Shown: piece after piece, positions 43,742 to 56,498 of the stretch | Layout of the letters: the number at the start of each line of letters is the position of its first letter | Numbering within the stretch: the first letter of the stretch is position 1 | Source of the DNA: Halichondria panicea | Lineage: Eukaryota > Porifera > Demospongiae > Suberitida > Halichondriidae | Reading direction: 5' to 3' | NCBI RefSeq assembly: GCF_963675165.1 | Contig: NC_087389.1 | Location: 3,284,830 to 3,348,829, forward strand | Length of the DNA: 64,000 nt | Position numbers and translations under genes: made by a program | The notes under the pieces: model-generated | What the model saw: the letters and a program-made list of their open reading frames with translations, nothing else | The model's database searches: none | Told to the model about the DNA's origin: nothing

Positions 43742-44598
43742 TCATGGTCTGTGATGCTCCAACCGTAGTTTTCTAATGGCTCTTAATGTCATAATGGGTT
43801 GATCAGACATGTGTAGAACCCAACACGATCGCTTCCAATGAAGCAAAAGTGCATCATCAGATGGTATCATCTCGTTTTCAAATTTGACCCTGTCCCAGAT
43901 ATTTTGCATTATATTGTCTAGCCAAATAGAGTGTTGTTCTTTAACTGTTAAATTTTGTTCAGACAATGAATGGTAATATGTAGCTGGTGAGTTAGTGTCA
44001 AATCCTGTTGCATGTTGTTTAAAGTAAGCTGTTCCCACCAGACGTACAAATGCTAAAAAACCCAATTCTTACTCTTGATTTGAAAGTCTTACCTTTGCTA
44101 GGGTGCCTGGGGTCGAGCTTTCCAATCCTGAAGATATAAACTTAGCGTTCTGGTAAAAATATCTAAAAATGTTGTTTTTCCTATTTTGCTAAAAAAGGAT
44201 ATGTAGTCACATTCAGCAACTTCCAATTTAGCGCGTCGAAGTGCATCTTTTATGAAATCTTTGGGTTTACCGAGTGAGGCTAGTATAGCATCTGTACATT
44301 CCAATACACTACATATGCTTTTTTTGTTAGGTTTGTCCCATCGTGGTGCGTATGTATCATCCCCTAAACAGCGTGTTATATCTTTTCTACATTTAGGACA
44401 AACCTGGCGAGTGAAATCAATCTTCAAGGAGGCTGCAAGGGTACGTGCTGGCTCACTTCGCCAGTTGCTTGGACTACTCATATTCCCACTGACGCCATGG
44501 CACAACTCACATACTCCGTTGTCCGCAACACTGTCACTGCCTTCCCTAAAAGAAAGCTGCCTTCTAGTTGTTAGCTTACTATAGCCATTTCCATACAC
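43742..44598 (-). pseudogene. Cys-rich uncharacterised repetitive family, two exons or fragments
   Basis: The first piece (44598-44098, 166 codons) has CELCHG, VCPKCRKDITRCLGDD and a later Cys (SVLEC), a probable zinc-binding module, followed by a helical part. The second piece (44065-43742) has MIPSDDALLLHWKRSCWVLHM, a motif I associate with long repetitive sponge proteins of unknown function. The reading frame between them is interrupted, either by an intron of about 30 bp (very short) or by a frameshift. Function unknown; probably mobile-element-derived. Confidence 0.45.
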
Positions 44599-44599
44599 A

Positions 44600-45738
44600 C
44601 TATTTTACAAATGTTTGTTATTATTGTATTTATATTATTACTGTGTGACACAACAAACCTGGAATGTCTATAATGTGTCCATAGTCTGTGTGGTGCACTC
44701 CATCTTGTGGGACTCCATGTGGTTTGACATGGAAATTGTGGTCAAGTTTTGCAAGCTCACAACTTTGCTTCAAAGCTGGGTACAAGCAAAATGTTTTTGC
44801 AAAGTAATGCTCAAAGCTTATAAATGTTGTTGATACTCATCACGTAGCGTCACTTTGTTAGCAAAATTTTTTGTCACTTGTTCTGGAAGAGTACTATCAT
44901 ATGACATAGAGTGCTATTTGAGCTCGTGGAGCCAAACTCATACAAGCTTAACAACTATTCTCGTGTATGCATGTAGACTAGGAACAGTTCTACGTGCCTG
45001 AGCTCGTTCGTGAGTGTATGTACAATACTTCATGGAATATAAGTGTGTGAATATTTAATTACTTGTAGTATTAGCTTCATTTTGATAGCGGAAGTTGAAC
45101 TTCTGTTGCAAATAAATTTGTGTACTTAGATAGTACTTCTGGAATCTTGGCGGAGCAACTGTTCAAGCTTCTTAGTTTATGCTCGCTTTTATTCGACAAC
45201 AAAGCTCTAACATCGAAGTCTACTATTGTTAAAACTAATAACTTAATGTGTGAAGGCTTATCCATGCTATAAATGCAGTGCTGTGGCAGCCAGGTGAGCA
45301 GACCCTGAAATTACAAACAGACAAACCAAACGACTACCATACCCGTGGCCGCCCACGCGCGCCTCGGGTAATGAGACCCCTCCAAGTAGTAAAAAGCACC
45401 TTGAACAGCAAATTCTTGAGAGGAGTTCCGTCTATACAACTTGGTGGAGTCACAAACATGACAACTGACAAAGATCGAGCCAATACAATGCCATAAGAAA
45501 GAGGGAATGAACAATATTGTGTACTGCGGTGCAGTCTTCTCCAGTACACAAAATCACTAGATAGAGCCGAAACGATAGTACCACACTCAAAAATACTGCC
45601 TTTTGAAAGCTTCAAAGCTCTTGCTGACACACACACAACGCTTCTATAGACATGAAGAACAGTGGGCGTGGAAGGAATAAGAATATCAGTGGGGAGCTGT
45701 AAATGATAATAAAAAAACATTTCCTACTGGGATCGCAG
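44600..45738. other. Intergenic, no gene recognised
   Basis: Short frames only (at most 128 codons, 45720-45334 minus), without motifs. Confidence 0.4.
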
Positions 45739-45955
45739 AATCAACAGACATGCACTACACAGAATTGATTGTGCGCACCAATAAAGATTTCCCGCTGTGT
45801 TAAAGGGGTGGCTGGAGGCGAAACACGAATCAACAGACATGCACTACACAGAATTGATTGTGCGCACCAATAAAGATTTCCCGCTGTGTTAAACGGGTGG
45901 CTGGAGGCAAAACACGAATCAATAGACATGCATTGTACAGAATTGATTGTGTGCA
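45739..45955. repeat. 88-bp tandem repeat, about 2.5 copies
   Basis: Copies begin with aatcaacagacatgcactac at 45739 and 45827 and with a diverged form at 45916. The unit includes aataaagatttcccgctgtg. Confidence 0.9.
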
Positions 45956-46260
45956 AGTGCTCCATTTCTAACCCCCCTCCCTCTTATAATTTATTACACA
46001 CTCAGCAATCAAATTCAAGGGTTGAGCATTAGAATATCCAACAGAAACTAGTCCTGACAATACAGCATACAAAATGTATCTGTTACCGTAGTATTATTAT
46101 AGTATTATGTATTCACTAGAATAGGATGAATGGTGATCGAGTGCATACAGGTCATGCAGTCGATACCAGACTCTCCAAACGAACTAGTAGCAGTAATGAT
46201 TATTGGGCATGCCGACAATGTGATATGTGTGACAAAAAGACAATAATATGCTAGGTTTAC

Positions 46261-49200
46261 CTCGAATCGTAGGTGTGGACTGGACACATTAGAAGCAATG
46301 AACTCAGAGCCAGATATCGGTACTATTTTATCATCAATGCCATGGATAAGAAGAAGAGGCAGATGTATTCTTTTAATTTGCTCTCTCAACTCAGCAATTG
46401 CTGCTAGTGATGCAGTAGCCCATTTAGCTTTACAGCTTCCATGATAAATTAGTTCATCATCGACGTAGGCTTGAACCTGCACACAGAGGCAACATGTTAA
46501 CATAACTGTTTGCAGGGGACATTTCCATTCATTTAATACAGGCATGTGCTTGTAATTAATTTACCACTTAATTATTACCTCTTCAGGAACACTACTTATG
46601 TCGTCTGTATTAAGTTTCTTGATACCAAGTTGAGGGGCTAGGACAGCAACGACTTTCGAAACAGTTTTCTACATGAAGTAGAAAGGATACACATGTGGTT
46701 AGAAAAAGGGAGTAGCACACAGTTCAGTTTTTCTCTCATCCATAAATTATGATGTACTAATTAGAATTTCAACGGACGTTTTGAGCAGTGCACTACAGTG
46801 AAGTAGTGAGCGTATCAGTAATTGCACGTCATCAGGTTGTAATCGTACATGTATGATGTGTTACTACCACATAGCGGGTAATTTTCGTGGGGTAAAATAT
46901 TCGTTATTTTCGTGGGCAAGCTGACCTCCACGGAATTTTAACGTAGGAGTGCCTTACTGGAACGTAGGAATGCAGTGCAGCCCCGAGACTAAACAAAATT
47001 TGTACACACGAAAACCACCGTTTTTCGAGTTGAATGATTTTTTACCCCACGAAAATTACCCGCTATACAGTAGTGCACTGGAACTTGTACAGCAATCCCG
47101 TATCACATCAGGTCCGGTAATTGCACATCGCCATTGACAGCGTACAATTACTTGTTAACGCTGTAAATGACTAACGTAATGTTTTCGGTTTAAAACTGCA
47201 TTATAATAATTTACTCGTGCTATTATTCCCCTATCGCACTCTTACTGGCAAAGTAAGTACTGGGGTTCCCTTGTGCACGATTGCTTGTACTAGTGCTATT
47301 GTGATCTAGGAAGTTAACAAAAATGGTTTGGTGTCCAATGCATAGGTGCCATGAAGTGCTGGTGCACATGGACTGCAGCATTACCCAAAATAGGTACGTA
47401 CCGGAGGAGGTCCGACAGGCGCAGTGCAGCTCAAGTAATCAGCCTTTGATTACTCTCACCAAGAAACATACGACGTGGGCAGATAATTATTGTTCAATCA
47501 AAGGCTAATTGCCTGAGCTGCACCGCGCCTGTCATACCTCCTCTGGGTACGTACTCACCTCATCAAAACCCTACAATCGTTGAATACGAAGTTTAGTTGA
47601 GTACTGCCTCATGGGATCTGTAAAGTTGTGACTTATGCCCTTTCTTGAATTGGTTGAGAAGATCTGTCGAAGGTCATAGTGAAGCCAAAGAAACAGGAGC
47701 CTTCATTATGCGGATAGGTATAGGAGCCTCTCATCACGCGGATAGGTAGGTACTGCCCTATTGCCCTACTCTCTGGCACAAACAGGTATAGTAGACTCTC
47801 GCTATTCCGGCTCCCTGAAGTACGGCCACCTCGATATACCGGCCATTTGGCTTGGCACGAAATGCTAGCTATATGTTTACTGCTCACCCTGAAGTACGGC
47901 CACTCGCTATTCCGGTTACCGGCCAGTCCCAAACAGGGTTTTCAATGTAATTTATACGTGTATTACGGCCGAATATGACGTTTTGGGTGTGGTTTAGCAA
48001 ATAAAATTGAATTACAGAACAAAATGATTCATTATCCTCAAGACAAGAACCGCAAAAGTAGTCATTAGATTCGAGGTAAGGTCGTTTTTAAGCCGTGGCT
48101 ATTTCCTGAGCTGCAGCCACCTCGCTATTCCGGCCAAGCTGCACGGTCCCAAGGGTGACCGAATTAACGAGAGTCTACTGTATACATTGTATGCATGCGC
48201 GTACATTACCCCAAAAAGGGCATATAATTATTTGTGGATACTGCCAGTAAAATAAACATGTATACTATTTTGTATTCTGATGTTGTAGTCCGCAGGGTGT
48301 CATACAGGATTTTGAAGTAGAGGGGGGAAATAAGGCAATATAATTATGCTTTTGAAAAAATATTCCGTAACATTGCCAGCTATTGACACTCAGTCATACA
48401 CCACTCTTCCTATCTGGCAGCTCTGGGGGGCTTTTTTGAACTGCCTCTTTGATAAACAGAGCTAGAAGAAGCAACACTGCAGCAGCATAATTATTCTACC
48501 AGCGGCATGAAAGCTGCCATTGTGGTCATGAAAATTTTACCACTAACTACATGGCCATACGTACTCTTCCTTTTAACTTTGTCCGTTTTTTACAATTTGT
48601 ATGCTGTCAATTTCGCGCATGCGCATGCAAAGTATACCAGGCTGCCTTTCTCTTCTCGGCCTGGAATCGAGGCTAGTACCATATCAACCATATATTGCAC
48701 TGTGTTTGAATGCAGTGGATAAAATCTGCTTTTTAACTTACGACCACCCTGAACCTAATAACTCAATTGGTCCCTTTTATAGGTTATAGGCTCCGCCCCT
48801 TTACACTAGTTGTACATGTAGGAAGCAAAACTACAGTGCTCTAGATAGCATCCGGTCACCGGACAATTTTCGGTCAATAATTGCAATTGTGTAAGCTTGT
48901 CTGGGCATGCGCGGTCAGTTTGTCCTAGCATGTGCCACGTGAAAATTTATTAATATTAAATGAAGAGAAACCGAGCTACAGCTAGTGATATAAGTACTGA
49001 TGATGCATCTAGTAGTAGTAGTAGTAGCTCTACATTATTTTGTGTTCCTAAGAGAAAAGCAGTGTCTACAAAAACAGTGGATAAGTGGATTATCGAACAT
49101 GAAAAGGCTCTGAACACTTCAACCTGGCTGGAATATGAACAATCCGATCGATATCATGTCACTACACTGATATGTAAGGTATGCGTGCTGTTTGAAGATA

Positions 49201-49543
49201 AGCTAAAGGGCATGAGAAACTTCAACCGTGAATTCATTCAGTGAGCCCAGTACCGTGTTTCCCGTAGCCAAGTAGCATCTCAAAGTGAGCAGCCCACATG
49301 GACACTCGACGACAGGGACACTTGGCTAGACTCAGACTGATATTTTCTTTTTTTTTTTATGTGTTTAGCTTAGTTTGTCATTTCTAGCAGACTGATGATT
49401 ACATTTTTTTTACTTTCCTAAAAAAAATTTATCCTGTCATTTCCTGCAATGCCCTTTCAATTAAGCACTAGTCAGGACATTTTGTCCTACTAATTATGCC
49501 TCGGTGCGGATGCGCAAGCGAGGTATACAGTAGTGTGTTTGTG

Positions 49544-49598
<55 letters not shown>

Positions 49599-52500
49599 GT
49601 GTGTAGACTGCTACAGCTGCTCAAGGATGAATCAAGTGCAAGTAAGAGTTTCTATAGGCTTCTAGTCATGTTTACTTGGATTTTAATTCGTGGATTTGCA
49701 AAATAATGCTTCATTCTCGAGTTATGCCTAGTTTTGCTTACTTGGAATGCCATTGCAGCCTTTTTAGAAGAGCACGTAGCCAAACTTGTTTACCGAGTGT
49801 TGCTACTCTACTTAGTAGTTAGCTCTGCACTAGAACGCTAGCTATTGGTAGCTGCAAGAGTGAGAAGAGAGCTGCAAGGCTCTGCTGATGGCAGCCATTA
49901 ATTTTAGACTTGAACTTTTGGCATTGATCGTTTTAACAACAATCATGGTCGATCATTACCCGGGTACTCTCTGAGTTTTTGCATGCGCAGCAAAATTAAA
50001 TTGTTTTTATCATGCTATTAGTAGCAGCATAGCAGCTTTATGTTATGTAGCTTTGGCATCTCCACCAAGGCATCAGCACCTGCGGTGCTTTCATTTCAAA
50101 AGTTATCTAGAGCAATGAAACTAACTTTGGAATTCGATACAAAATATTTATTCTAGGAACGGTTCTGCATGAAGATGAGCCTTCACTTTAACCCTTTAAC
50201 CGCCACGGGCCACGATCGTGGCCCGCAATAGTGACTTTTTTTGCGAAATTCTAATTCTGCGATACTTAGGAAGTAGCTCAAACTACGCACATCCCTGTAT
50301 ACAGGAAGAGCTGTAGAATCACGTGCAATTTAGTCTAGAAATTTCCAAGCCACGTTGCTATGTTAAAATTTCATTAGCATCTTACCGCACGAAGTTTATA
50401 GCTATGGCTAGGTTGTTTACTTGTGCCGATGTGCTTGAACAGCTTGAGGACAGCAATGGCGATGTCTCCTCTGGTGATGACAGTGCCTATGAAGGAGAGG
50501 GGATAGTAGGATACCTCCCAAAGGCTACCAGCCTTATGCCAGACGCTGATGAACTGTCTGGGACTGAGGACATGCATGACATGGACCTAGACGCTAGCGG
50601 TATGGACCAGGACGGTGAAAGACCAGGAGAGGGCTCACTGTGTGACTCTGGTAAGTAGTATAGTATAGCTAGAATATCAGTAGTGAGTACAGTATAGCTA
50701 AAATAGAATTAGCAGTAATGAACAGTCTTTATGTTAGCTTGTAAATTTCATAGATCGTTCACCGATATAGTAATACATGTACATATTGTACTTCAAATTG
50801 ATATATCTTAGCACTGTTACATTCATATGATGTGAAAATCAAGCTTAGTCAAGCCTTTATACCATATGATAGGCTGATCCATAAAAAAAAATTTTAGGAT
50901 TTTATCTCACCGCTGGCCGAGCATTTAAAATGATAAAAACGGGTGAGCGTATAATAACCGTGGTTGTTATGGCAACACATGTTGCACCATTTTATTCCTT
51001 GTTGTATGGGCATTCTATTGGTATATGGTTGCTAGGCATTTTATTGCTCTGGAAACCCGATAAAGAATTTACAGACATTTCACTTCACTGTTAATTAAGA
51101 ATCCGACGGTTAAAGGGGTAAAAATAGCCATAACTCGGGAATAATTTAGTTTACACGAATCAAAATTAGAAACCTATATAGAAGCTATTAGTTTTTGGCG
51201 CATTGCGTTGAGCAGTTACAGCTCAAACAGACACACACAGTCAGCTTTACCATAACCCTTGTGCGGCTACGCCTCATGGCATAACTGATTGTTGCTGTCT
51301 ATTTACTGCTCTAAGAAAGGGACTACATTCAATACATGTATAGATCCCTTGGTTATAAGTACTACAATTGACAAAGAAGGCACCAAAACGTATTCGAAAC
51401 AAGTGACCAAGAAAGCTGTATGTCAATTAGTGACGATTCCGTGACCATGCATGCAGTGCATAAAAATTAAGATACATGTATACACACAAACTCCTACTTG
51501 CCAATTTGTTGGAAAATTGCAATTCCGTGCTCTATATAGACACACGTACACCATTCAGGAGGCGACCCCTATGGAAAATGTGGCTAAATACTCATGGTTG
51601 CTATGATCTAAAATGCTTAGACACTGTTTAGGAAGTTTCCACATGATTTAGAAGTCCTCAGGGCTAGTAGAACCCTCACTGCGTTCGGGATACTACAACC
51701 AGCCCTTTGGGCTTCTAAATCATGTAGAAACTTCCTAAACACTATCTAACTGCGATATGCAGGATTGTGTTGATCAAAACAATAGGCCTTTAATAATCCC
51801 ATTGACATGTACAAACCAAACCTAATACTGTAACAGTGTCTATATAGATATCAGTACGTGCGCAAACTCACTTTTCAACTATTTTAGATACCTTCCATGC
51901 ATGACTACGATACAACAGGACTACTTAATTAATGCATATACTCTCCGTGACACTTTACACATATATGATAAACTATAGTGAGTTACGAAAACATTATACA
52001 AAACTTACAATAAACCATCCAGCTGCATTTGGATCGACTTCCACCAAAGCAGCGCTCAGGATCAATCCTTTGAACAAGTCTTGCCGTTCAACCACAGTTA
52101 GGCCAGCAATGAGTCCCCCCTATACACATGTATTGTATAATTATATCTACACTTAATGTACAGGCACCTGACTAGCAAATGCATCATACAAGCTTTCGTC
52201 TAAAATTACCCTCAGTCATGGATCTGTACATAAGAAGTACTTCCGAACAGGACTCTATTGACAACGAAGAAATACTACTAGACAGAATAGTACGGGATTC
52301 CAAGTGCCTTGTGCACAGAAATTTAAGCAAGCACAACTAAGAAGTTACTTCAAAATACAATAGGACTCCAAGTGCTTTGTGCACAGACATATTGAGTAAG
52401 CAAAAGGTGTTTATGCTTTTCGAAGATACAAACAACAGCTTTAATTACCATAGAATGCCCCATCAAATAACAAGGGAGCTCAGGAAATTGCTTCTTTGTT

Positions 52501-53252
52501 TCTTCTACTGTTTGAATTACATCCTGCACATACTGTCCATAGTGTTCAATATGAGCACGGTCCCCTTCACTCCTTCCGTGCCCGACTGCAATAATATCAA
52601 CATCAACGGTAACTTAATTAGCACACCACTACATGTCACAAGTAACAATCGTACTTACAAAATTGAAGACCATAATTATTATTATATCATGCATACCATG
52701 CAGGGCCGCATCCAGGATTTGGGTCAGGAGGGGCTAATTGGGAATGAAAAATGTAGGGGCAAAGCTCTCCACAGCGTATGTGGACCGAAATTGCACGCTA
52801 AACTAGGGGGCATGCTTCCTGAAACAAACGTTGATATTTGAGGGCCCCAATTTCAGTTCAGACGTCATTATAGCAGTACAAATGATTAATTATTAATGAA
52901 TATGCCAGATCTTAGGGTGGGCGACAATTTTTATACTGCGAGTTACGTAGCACACTTCTGTTAATGTGTGTGAATGTCTTGTTTTTACCATGATCATGTC
53001 CAAACACAAGGATCCCTTCAGCAGCAAGATATTCTGCTAAGAGGTTGTACCTACCCATATGTTCACAGGCTCCATGTGATATGAAAAGCAGACAGCTAGA
53101 AAAAATAATAATAATCGTAGAAATTGAATTATTAGCAGGTATCACTGAGAGACCACCCATAAGCTAAAACTAGTACATGTAAGTAGTGCAAATTTCAATA
53201 CTGACCAAAGGTTAATTCTTTCAGGTGGAGTATATGGCACCTCGATAATCAT
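46261..53252 (-). CDS. MGLL: Monoglyceride lipase, alpha/beta hydrolase (3' exon not found)
   Basis: MGLL hydrolyses monoacylglycerols to glycerol and fatty acid at membranes. Minus-strand exons with GT-AG introns and matching phases: 53252-53206 (MIIEVPYTPPERINL), 53095-52989 (FISHGACEHMGRYNLLAEYL, VFGHDH, the oxyanion-hole HG region), 52585-52449 (VGHGRSEGDRAHIEHY to MGHSM), 52119-52009 (GGLIAGLTVVERQ, LILSAAL), 46668-46579 (VVAVLAPQLGI) and 46476-46261 (LPLLLIHGIDDKIVP, catalytic Asp). The nucleophile motif GHSMGG is formed across the exon 3-4 junction. The C-terminal exon(s) with the catalytic His should lie below 46261, but I could not identify them. Intron 4 is 5.3 kb and carries several MITEs and a piggyBac-like copy in antisense. 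The other introns are 110-400 bp. The N-terminus is a little shorter than in vertebrate MGLL. Confidence 0.88.
46871..47066. mobile_element. MITE in MGLL intron 4 (TIR atagcgggtaattttcgtgg)
   Basis: About 27-bp perfect terminal inverted repeats and 196 bp in all. Similar gcgggta/cgcgaaaatttatacc ends are seen near 29150-29210 and 36185-36245. Confidence 0.8.
47394..47554. repeat. Inverted repeat, about 60-bp arms
   Basis: The left arm (gtacgtaccggaggagg...ctttgatt) and right arm (aatcaaagg...cctcctctgggtacgtac) are near-perfect inverted copies around a 40-bp loop. MITE-like; it lies in MGLL intron 4. Confidence 0.8.
47789..48180. mobile_element. pogo/Tigger-like MITE, 392 bp
   Basis: The ends (t)agtagactctcgctattccgg and the inverse ...gaattaacgagagtctactg are flanked by TA. 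A shorter relative lies at 59655-59979. The internal motif (ctatt)ccggc(c) with tgaagtacggccacctcg is shared by both copies. No transposase inside. Confidence 0.75.
48960..49244 (+). pseudogene. N-terminal fragment of a hAT/KIAA1586-like zinc-finger protein
   Basis: A 94-codon frame, with a Ser run at residues 18-25, then KRKAVSTKTVDKWIIEHEKAL, TSTWLEYEQS, LICKVCVLFEDKL and MRNFNREFIQ. The C-x2-C plus downstream NF pattern resembles the TTF/BED-like start of hAT-derived C17orf113/KIAA1586-type proteins. It stops early and no transposase core follows. It lies antisense in MGLL intron 4, so is most likely a transposon remnant. Confidence 0.5.
49494..50120. repeat. Long dispersed repeat with (TCTG)n microsatellite
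   Basis: It begins tatgcctcggtgcgg and carries a (tctg)n run at 49535-49598. It then continues through cgagttatgcctagttttgc and ggtcgatcattacccgggtac to the caccaaggcatcagcacctg region. A second copy at 60985-61625 is colinear except that it contains a MITE insertion and lacks the microsatellite start. Confidence 0.8.
50192..51117 (+). mobile_element. Non-autonomous piggyBac-like element, copy B (926 bp)
   Basis: It begins CCCTTTAACCG directly after TTAA (50188-50191) and ends CGGTTAAAGGG. The right-hand target copy is gtaa, one base off TTAA. It encodes the start of a transposase-like protein (ATG 50404, FTCADVLEQLEDSNGD then acidic Asp/Glu-rich sequence to 50648). That is followed by a splice-donor-like tctggtaagta and AT-rich sequence with no catalytic domain. 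Copy A at 27660-28441 is the same structure. It lies in MGLL intron 4, antisense to the gene. Confidence 0.85.
51125..51285. repeat. Dispersed repeat, inverse copy
   Basis: Inverted copy of the 41823-42005 family: gccataactcgggaata, tgagcagttacagctcaaac, agacacacacagtcagc, and ttgtgcggctacgcctcatggca. Confidence 0.7.
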
Positions 53253-54790
53253 AAACGTGTGGGCGGGTCATGTAAAATGTGGGGGCGCGGTATAGGAAGC
53301 ATAACAGAAAAAAACTGACTGTTGAGGCCGAGAAATACAGCAATACGATGAACATAAGAACACCACACAAATTATGGAAAGCTAATTTTAACAGTGAAGT
53401 ATGGAACTAGATACTGGGTAGCCTCGATCCCAGGCCGCACTGAAGATGGGTCTGGTATCGACTGTTAGGCATGCGCCACATAATCCCCTGAAACTGGGGA
53501 CTTTGGATAACATCATATATGCTCAGTATATGCTCAGTAAAACAATGACGTCACAACGAACGGAAGTGGATTGAAGGAAGTAGATAGAAGTTCGATTGTG
53601 AAGGTTTCTAGCCCATCTGATAGCATTCTAATAGCTACAGTTAGTCTGCTGCTAACAAAAGACTCACAGCCTGCAAGAGTGTGGATGACAATCATTGGAA
53701 CAAAGAAGCTGACACTAGCCTATATGGACAGGCCACGCCCATCTAATACTAACCTTGGTGAAAGTCTACACGTACGTGACTCTATCAGAAAAGAAAAAGA
53801 AAATAGCTGCTGCAACAAAGTACTAACAGCTCTGTCTCTAGCTAGCTAGCTATTATACCTCTCTGTATATATGTATTTGTTGTCTGTATATCAATACAAA
53901 TATATAATGCTCGCGTGGTTACTAAGACGCTACCAAGAGTATATAGGAAGAGAAGAGTGTCGAACTGCCGATACCTCTACACAAAAATTGTGCACAAAGT
54001 AACGTGACATCTTGTCAATTACACATGAGCAACTTGCACTTGATGACATTCGCGAGGGTGGTTGATTCGTGATACACTATTTTTATAGTCTGGGGGCCAG
54101 AGCCAATAGCTTGGGGCCAAAATCAAGAGAGCTAGGATTAGGTCTGGATACTCTTGCAGCATTTCCGTGTGCTCTAGCGGAATGTAGCCAGAGCCAATGA
54201 AATGCATATCCTATGTCATGTGATTTTAACGCAATGAAATGCGAGTATTGCCTCTGTGGAATTTGGATTACAGCCAATGAAATTTAGAATCAGCCAATGT
54301 ATTGCTACATCTACTCTTTCTTTATACCTCAAATATCACAAGTCTCCCACTAATTGACATTCCAAGAGCACACGAAGTGCTACAAGAGTCTCCAGACCTC
54401 TTTCACTCTTCCCCTCCCCCCTCTGAGAAAAGGTCTGGCCCACAGACTACTATTTTTAGAACCATCACGGCATGGTATATAAATTATAGAACTGTAGTGA
54501 ACACTTTACTTTATTGTATTAACGATCTTTACCATTATTGATTTCTGTAGTCACCTTTACCAGTTTTCCGTTATTATATCATGTTACGTAATACGCAATA
54601 GAATTTAATCACGCAATGCGCTACTACTTTATTCATCTCTTTGTAGTCCTACCGCATTGCCTCTTTTTGTGATTCTTACTATTCTTTTGTTAGCCTCTGT
54701 ACTTAGACACACACACCCTGTTTCTGTCTCATCATTCACTTCACTTTATGTTTGTGGACAAGAATTTGGAATGAAATATTATCAGTAACT
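53253..54790. other. Intergenic upstream of MGLL, no gene recognised
   Basis: The first 200 bp upstream of the MGLL start should hold its promoter, but no TATA box or other clear element is visible. A tagcctcgatcccaggccgc repeat occurs at 53428. The 92-codon plus frame 53571-53849 is unassigned. Confidence 0.4.
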
Positions 54791-54799
54791 AAACTACTA

Positions 54800-56498
54800 A
54801 AGAACCATGAAAAAATGTCTCACCGAACTCGATCCATGTAAAGCACCTGGTAGCGACAATATCAGTGCATATGTGCTCAAAAATTGTGCCTCCTCACTAA
54901 CAGAAGTACTAACGGAACTCTTCAACCTCAGTATTAGGACTGGCTACTTTCCGCCCAAATGGAAAATTAACAAAATCCGTCAATTCCTAAAAAGGGCACC
55001 CGCACGGAGGTGTCCAACTACAGGCCAATCTCTCTTCTCAGTATTACGTCAAAAGTTATGGAAAAAATAATTTACAACATGTAATTGACTTTGTTCGAGA
55101 CAAGCTCAATGTACACCAATTTGGCTTTCTCAAACATCGCTCATGCCTCAGCCAGCTCCTCATATTTTACTCAACCATTATAAACTCAATGGATAGCAAA
55201 ATTCCCACAGACGTGGTGTACTTGGACCTATCTAAAGCGTTCGATAGTGTATCCCACAACAAACTCTTGTACAAACTCTGGATGTTAGGTATAACAGGCC
55301 CTCTGTGGCAGTGGTTCAGAAGCTACCTTGAAGACAGACACCACTTTGTAGAGGTGGAAAACAAGCAGTCCTCACTACTTCCAGTACTATCTAGAGTGCC
55401 TCAGGGGAGTCCTCTCCTTTTCCTGATTTACATCAACGACCTACCTGACATTATACCTTCCTTAAAAGTATTCCTGTTTGCGGATGATACAAAACTTCTC
55501 CAAACTATCCACTCAGAAGAAAATAGTATCCAATTACAATCTGACTTAAACGAAGTAACAAACTGGTGCAAAAAATGGAACCTAAGCATGAACAGAAGCA
55601 AGTGCAAAGTTATGCGTTTTTATGGGCCAGTACTGGATGAGACCAGCAGATACCACATAGAGGGTACGGAAATAGACTTCACGGACAATTACAAGGATCT
55701 GGGAATACTCGTATCGAACACAACTGGTCTAAACACTACTCAACCATATGCTCAAAAGCCTATGGAGCTATAAACCTATTAGAAGGACTATTACAACCAA
55801 CAATACTCAAGCAAAGAAGAATCTTTACTTTGCCCTAGTCCGCTCTCACCTAACATATTGCACTCAACTCTGGAGACCACTCCTTTTTAAAAATATTTTC
55901 TAAGCTCGAGAAAATACAGAGAAGAGCAACGAACTACATGATAACTCTTACAGTTATAAACAGAGGCTAGGTATGATACCCCTCATGCACTGGATGGAGC
56001 TTATGGATTTACTGTTCCTGGTTAAAAACCTCAAACAACCACAGGACAACTTCAACATCCTAAACCACATTCGCTTCGTCACTACTTCGACAAGACTAGG
56101 CAGTGACCACAGACTGGCACACAACTATACAAGATGTAATAAGGCAAGACACTTTTATTTCAATAGAGTAGTACGTCTGTGGAACGCAATGCCACGCATT
56201 GATCTTCAGATGTCGTATCGTGGAATAGAGAGTCTCCTGTCCAAGTTCTTGAAAATTTTATTAAAAACTTTGATCCAGACAACCTGTGTACATACCATGT
56301 CAAATGTCCCTGCTCTAACTGTCTCATCCACCCTAAATAGTTAACCAGCTGGACTTTTAAGAAGTTCAAGACTGGCAGTGGGCTATTTACTCTCACTACA
56401 GTGTACATTTGTATACAAACGTTTTAATTTTTGTTCAGCACTACTGAAAAGTTTATTATAATAATAATATAATAATAATATAATAATAATAATAATGA
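54800..56498 (+). pseudogene. CR1/jockey-like LINE, 5'-truncated
   Basis: The reverse transcriptase of a non-LTR retrotransposon. The first frame (54807) reads LDPCKAPGSDNISAYVLKNC and FPPKWK, with the KKG...NYRPISLLS block in shifted frames near 54985-55035. The main frame (55189-55773) shows VVYLDLSKAFDSVSHNKLL, VPQGSPLLFLIYINDLPD (three residues shorter than usual), and the FADDTKLL catalytic box. The end (55973-56344) reads RTRxG-type DHRLAHNYTRCNKARHFYFNRVVRLWN. The endonuclease is missing. It ends in (aat)n at about 56455-56497. Several frameshifts leave it inactive. Confidence 0.85.

Noticed and set aside
49535-49598. (TCTG)n stretch as a functional element
   Set aside because: Simple microsatellite inside a dispersed repeat whose other copies lack it or carry shorter forms.
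53571-53849. 92-codon plus-strand frame upstream of MGLL
   Set aside because: No homology I recognise and no splice context. It may be coincidental.
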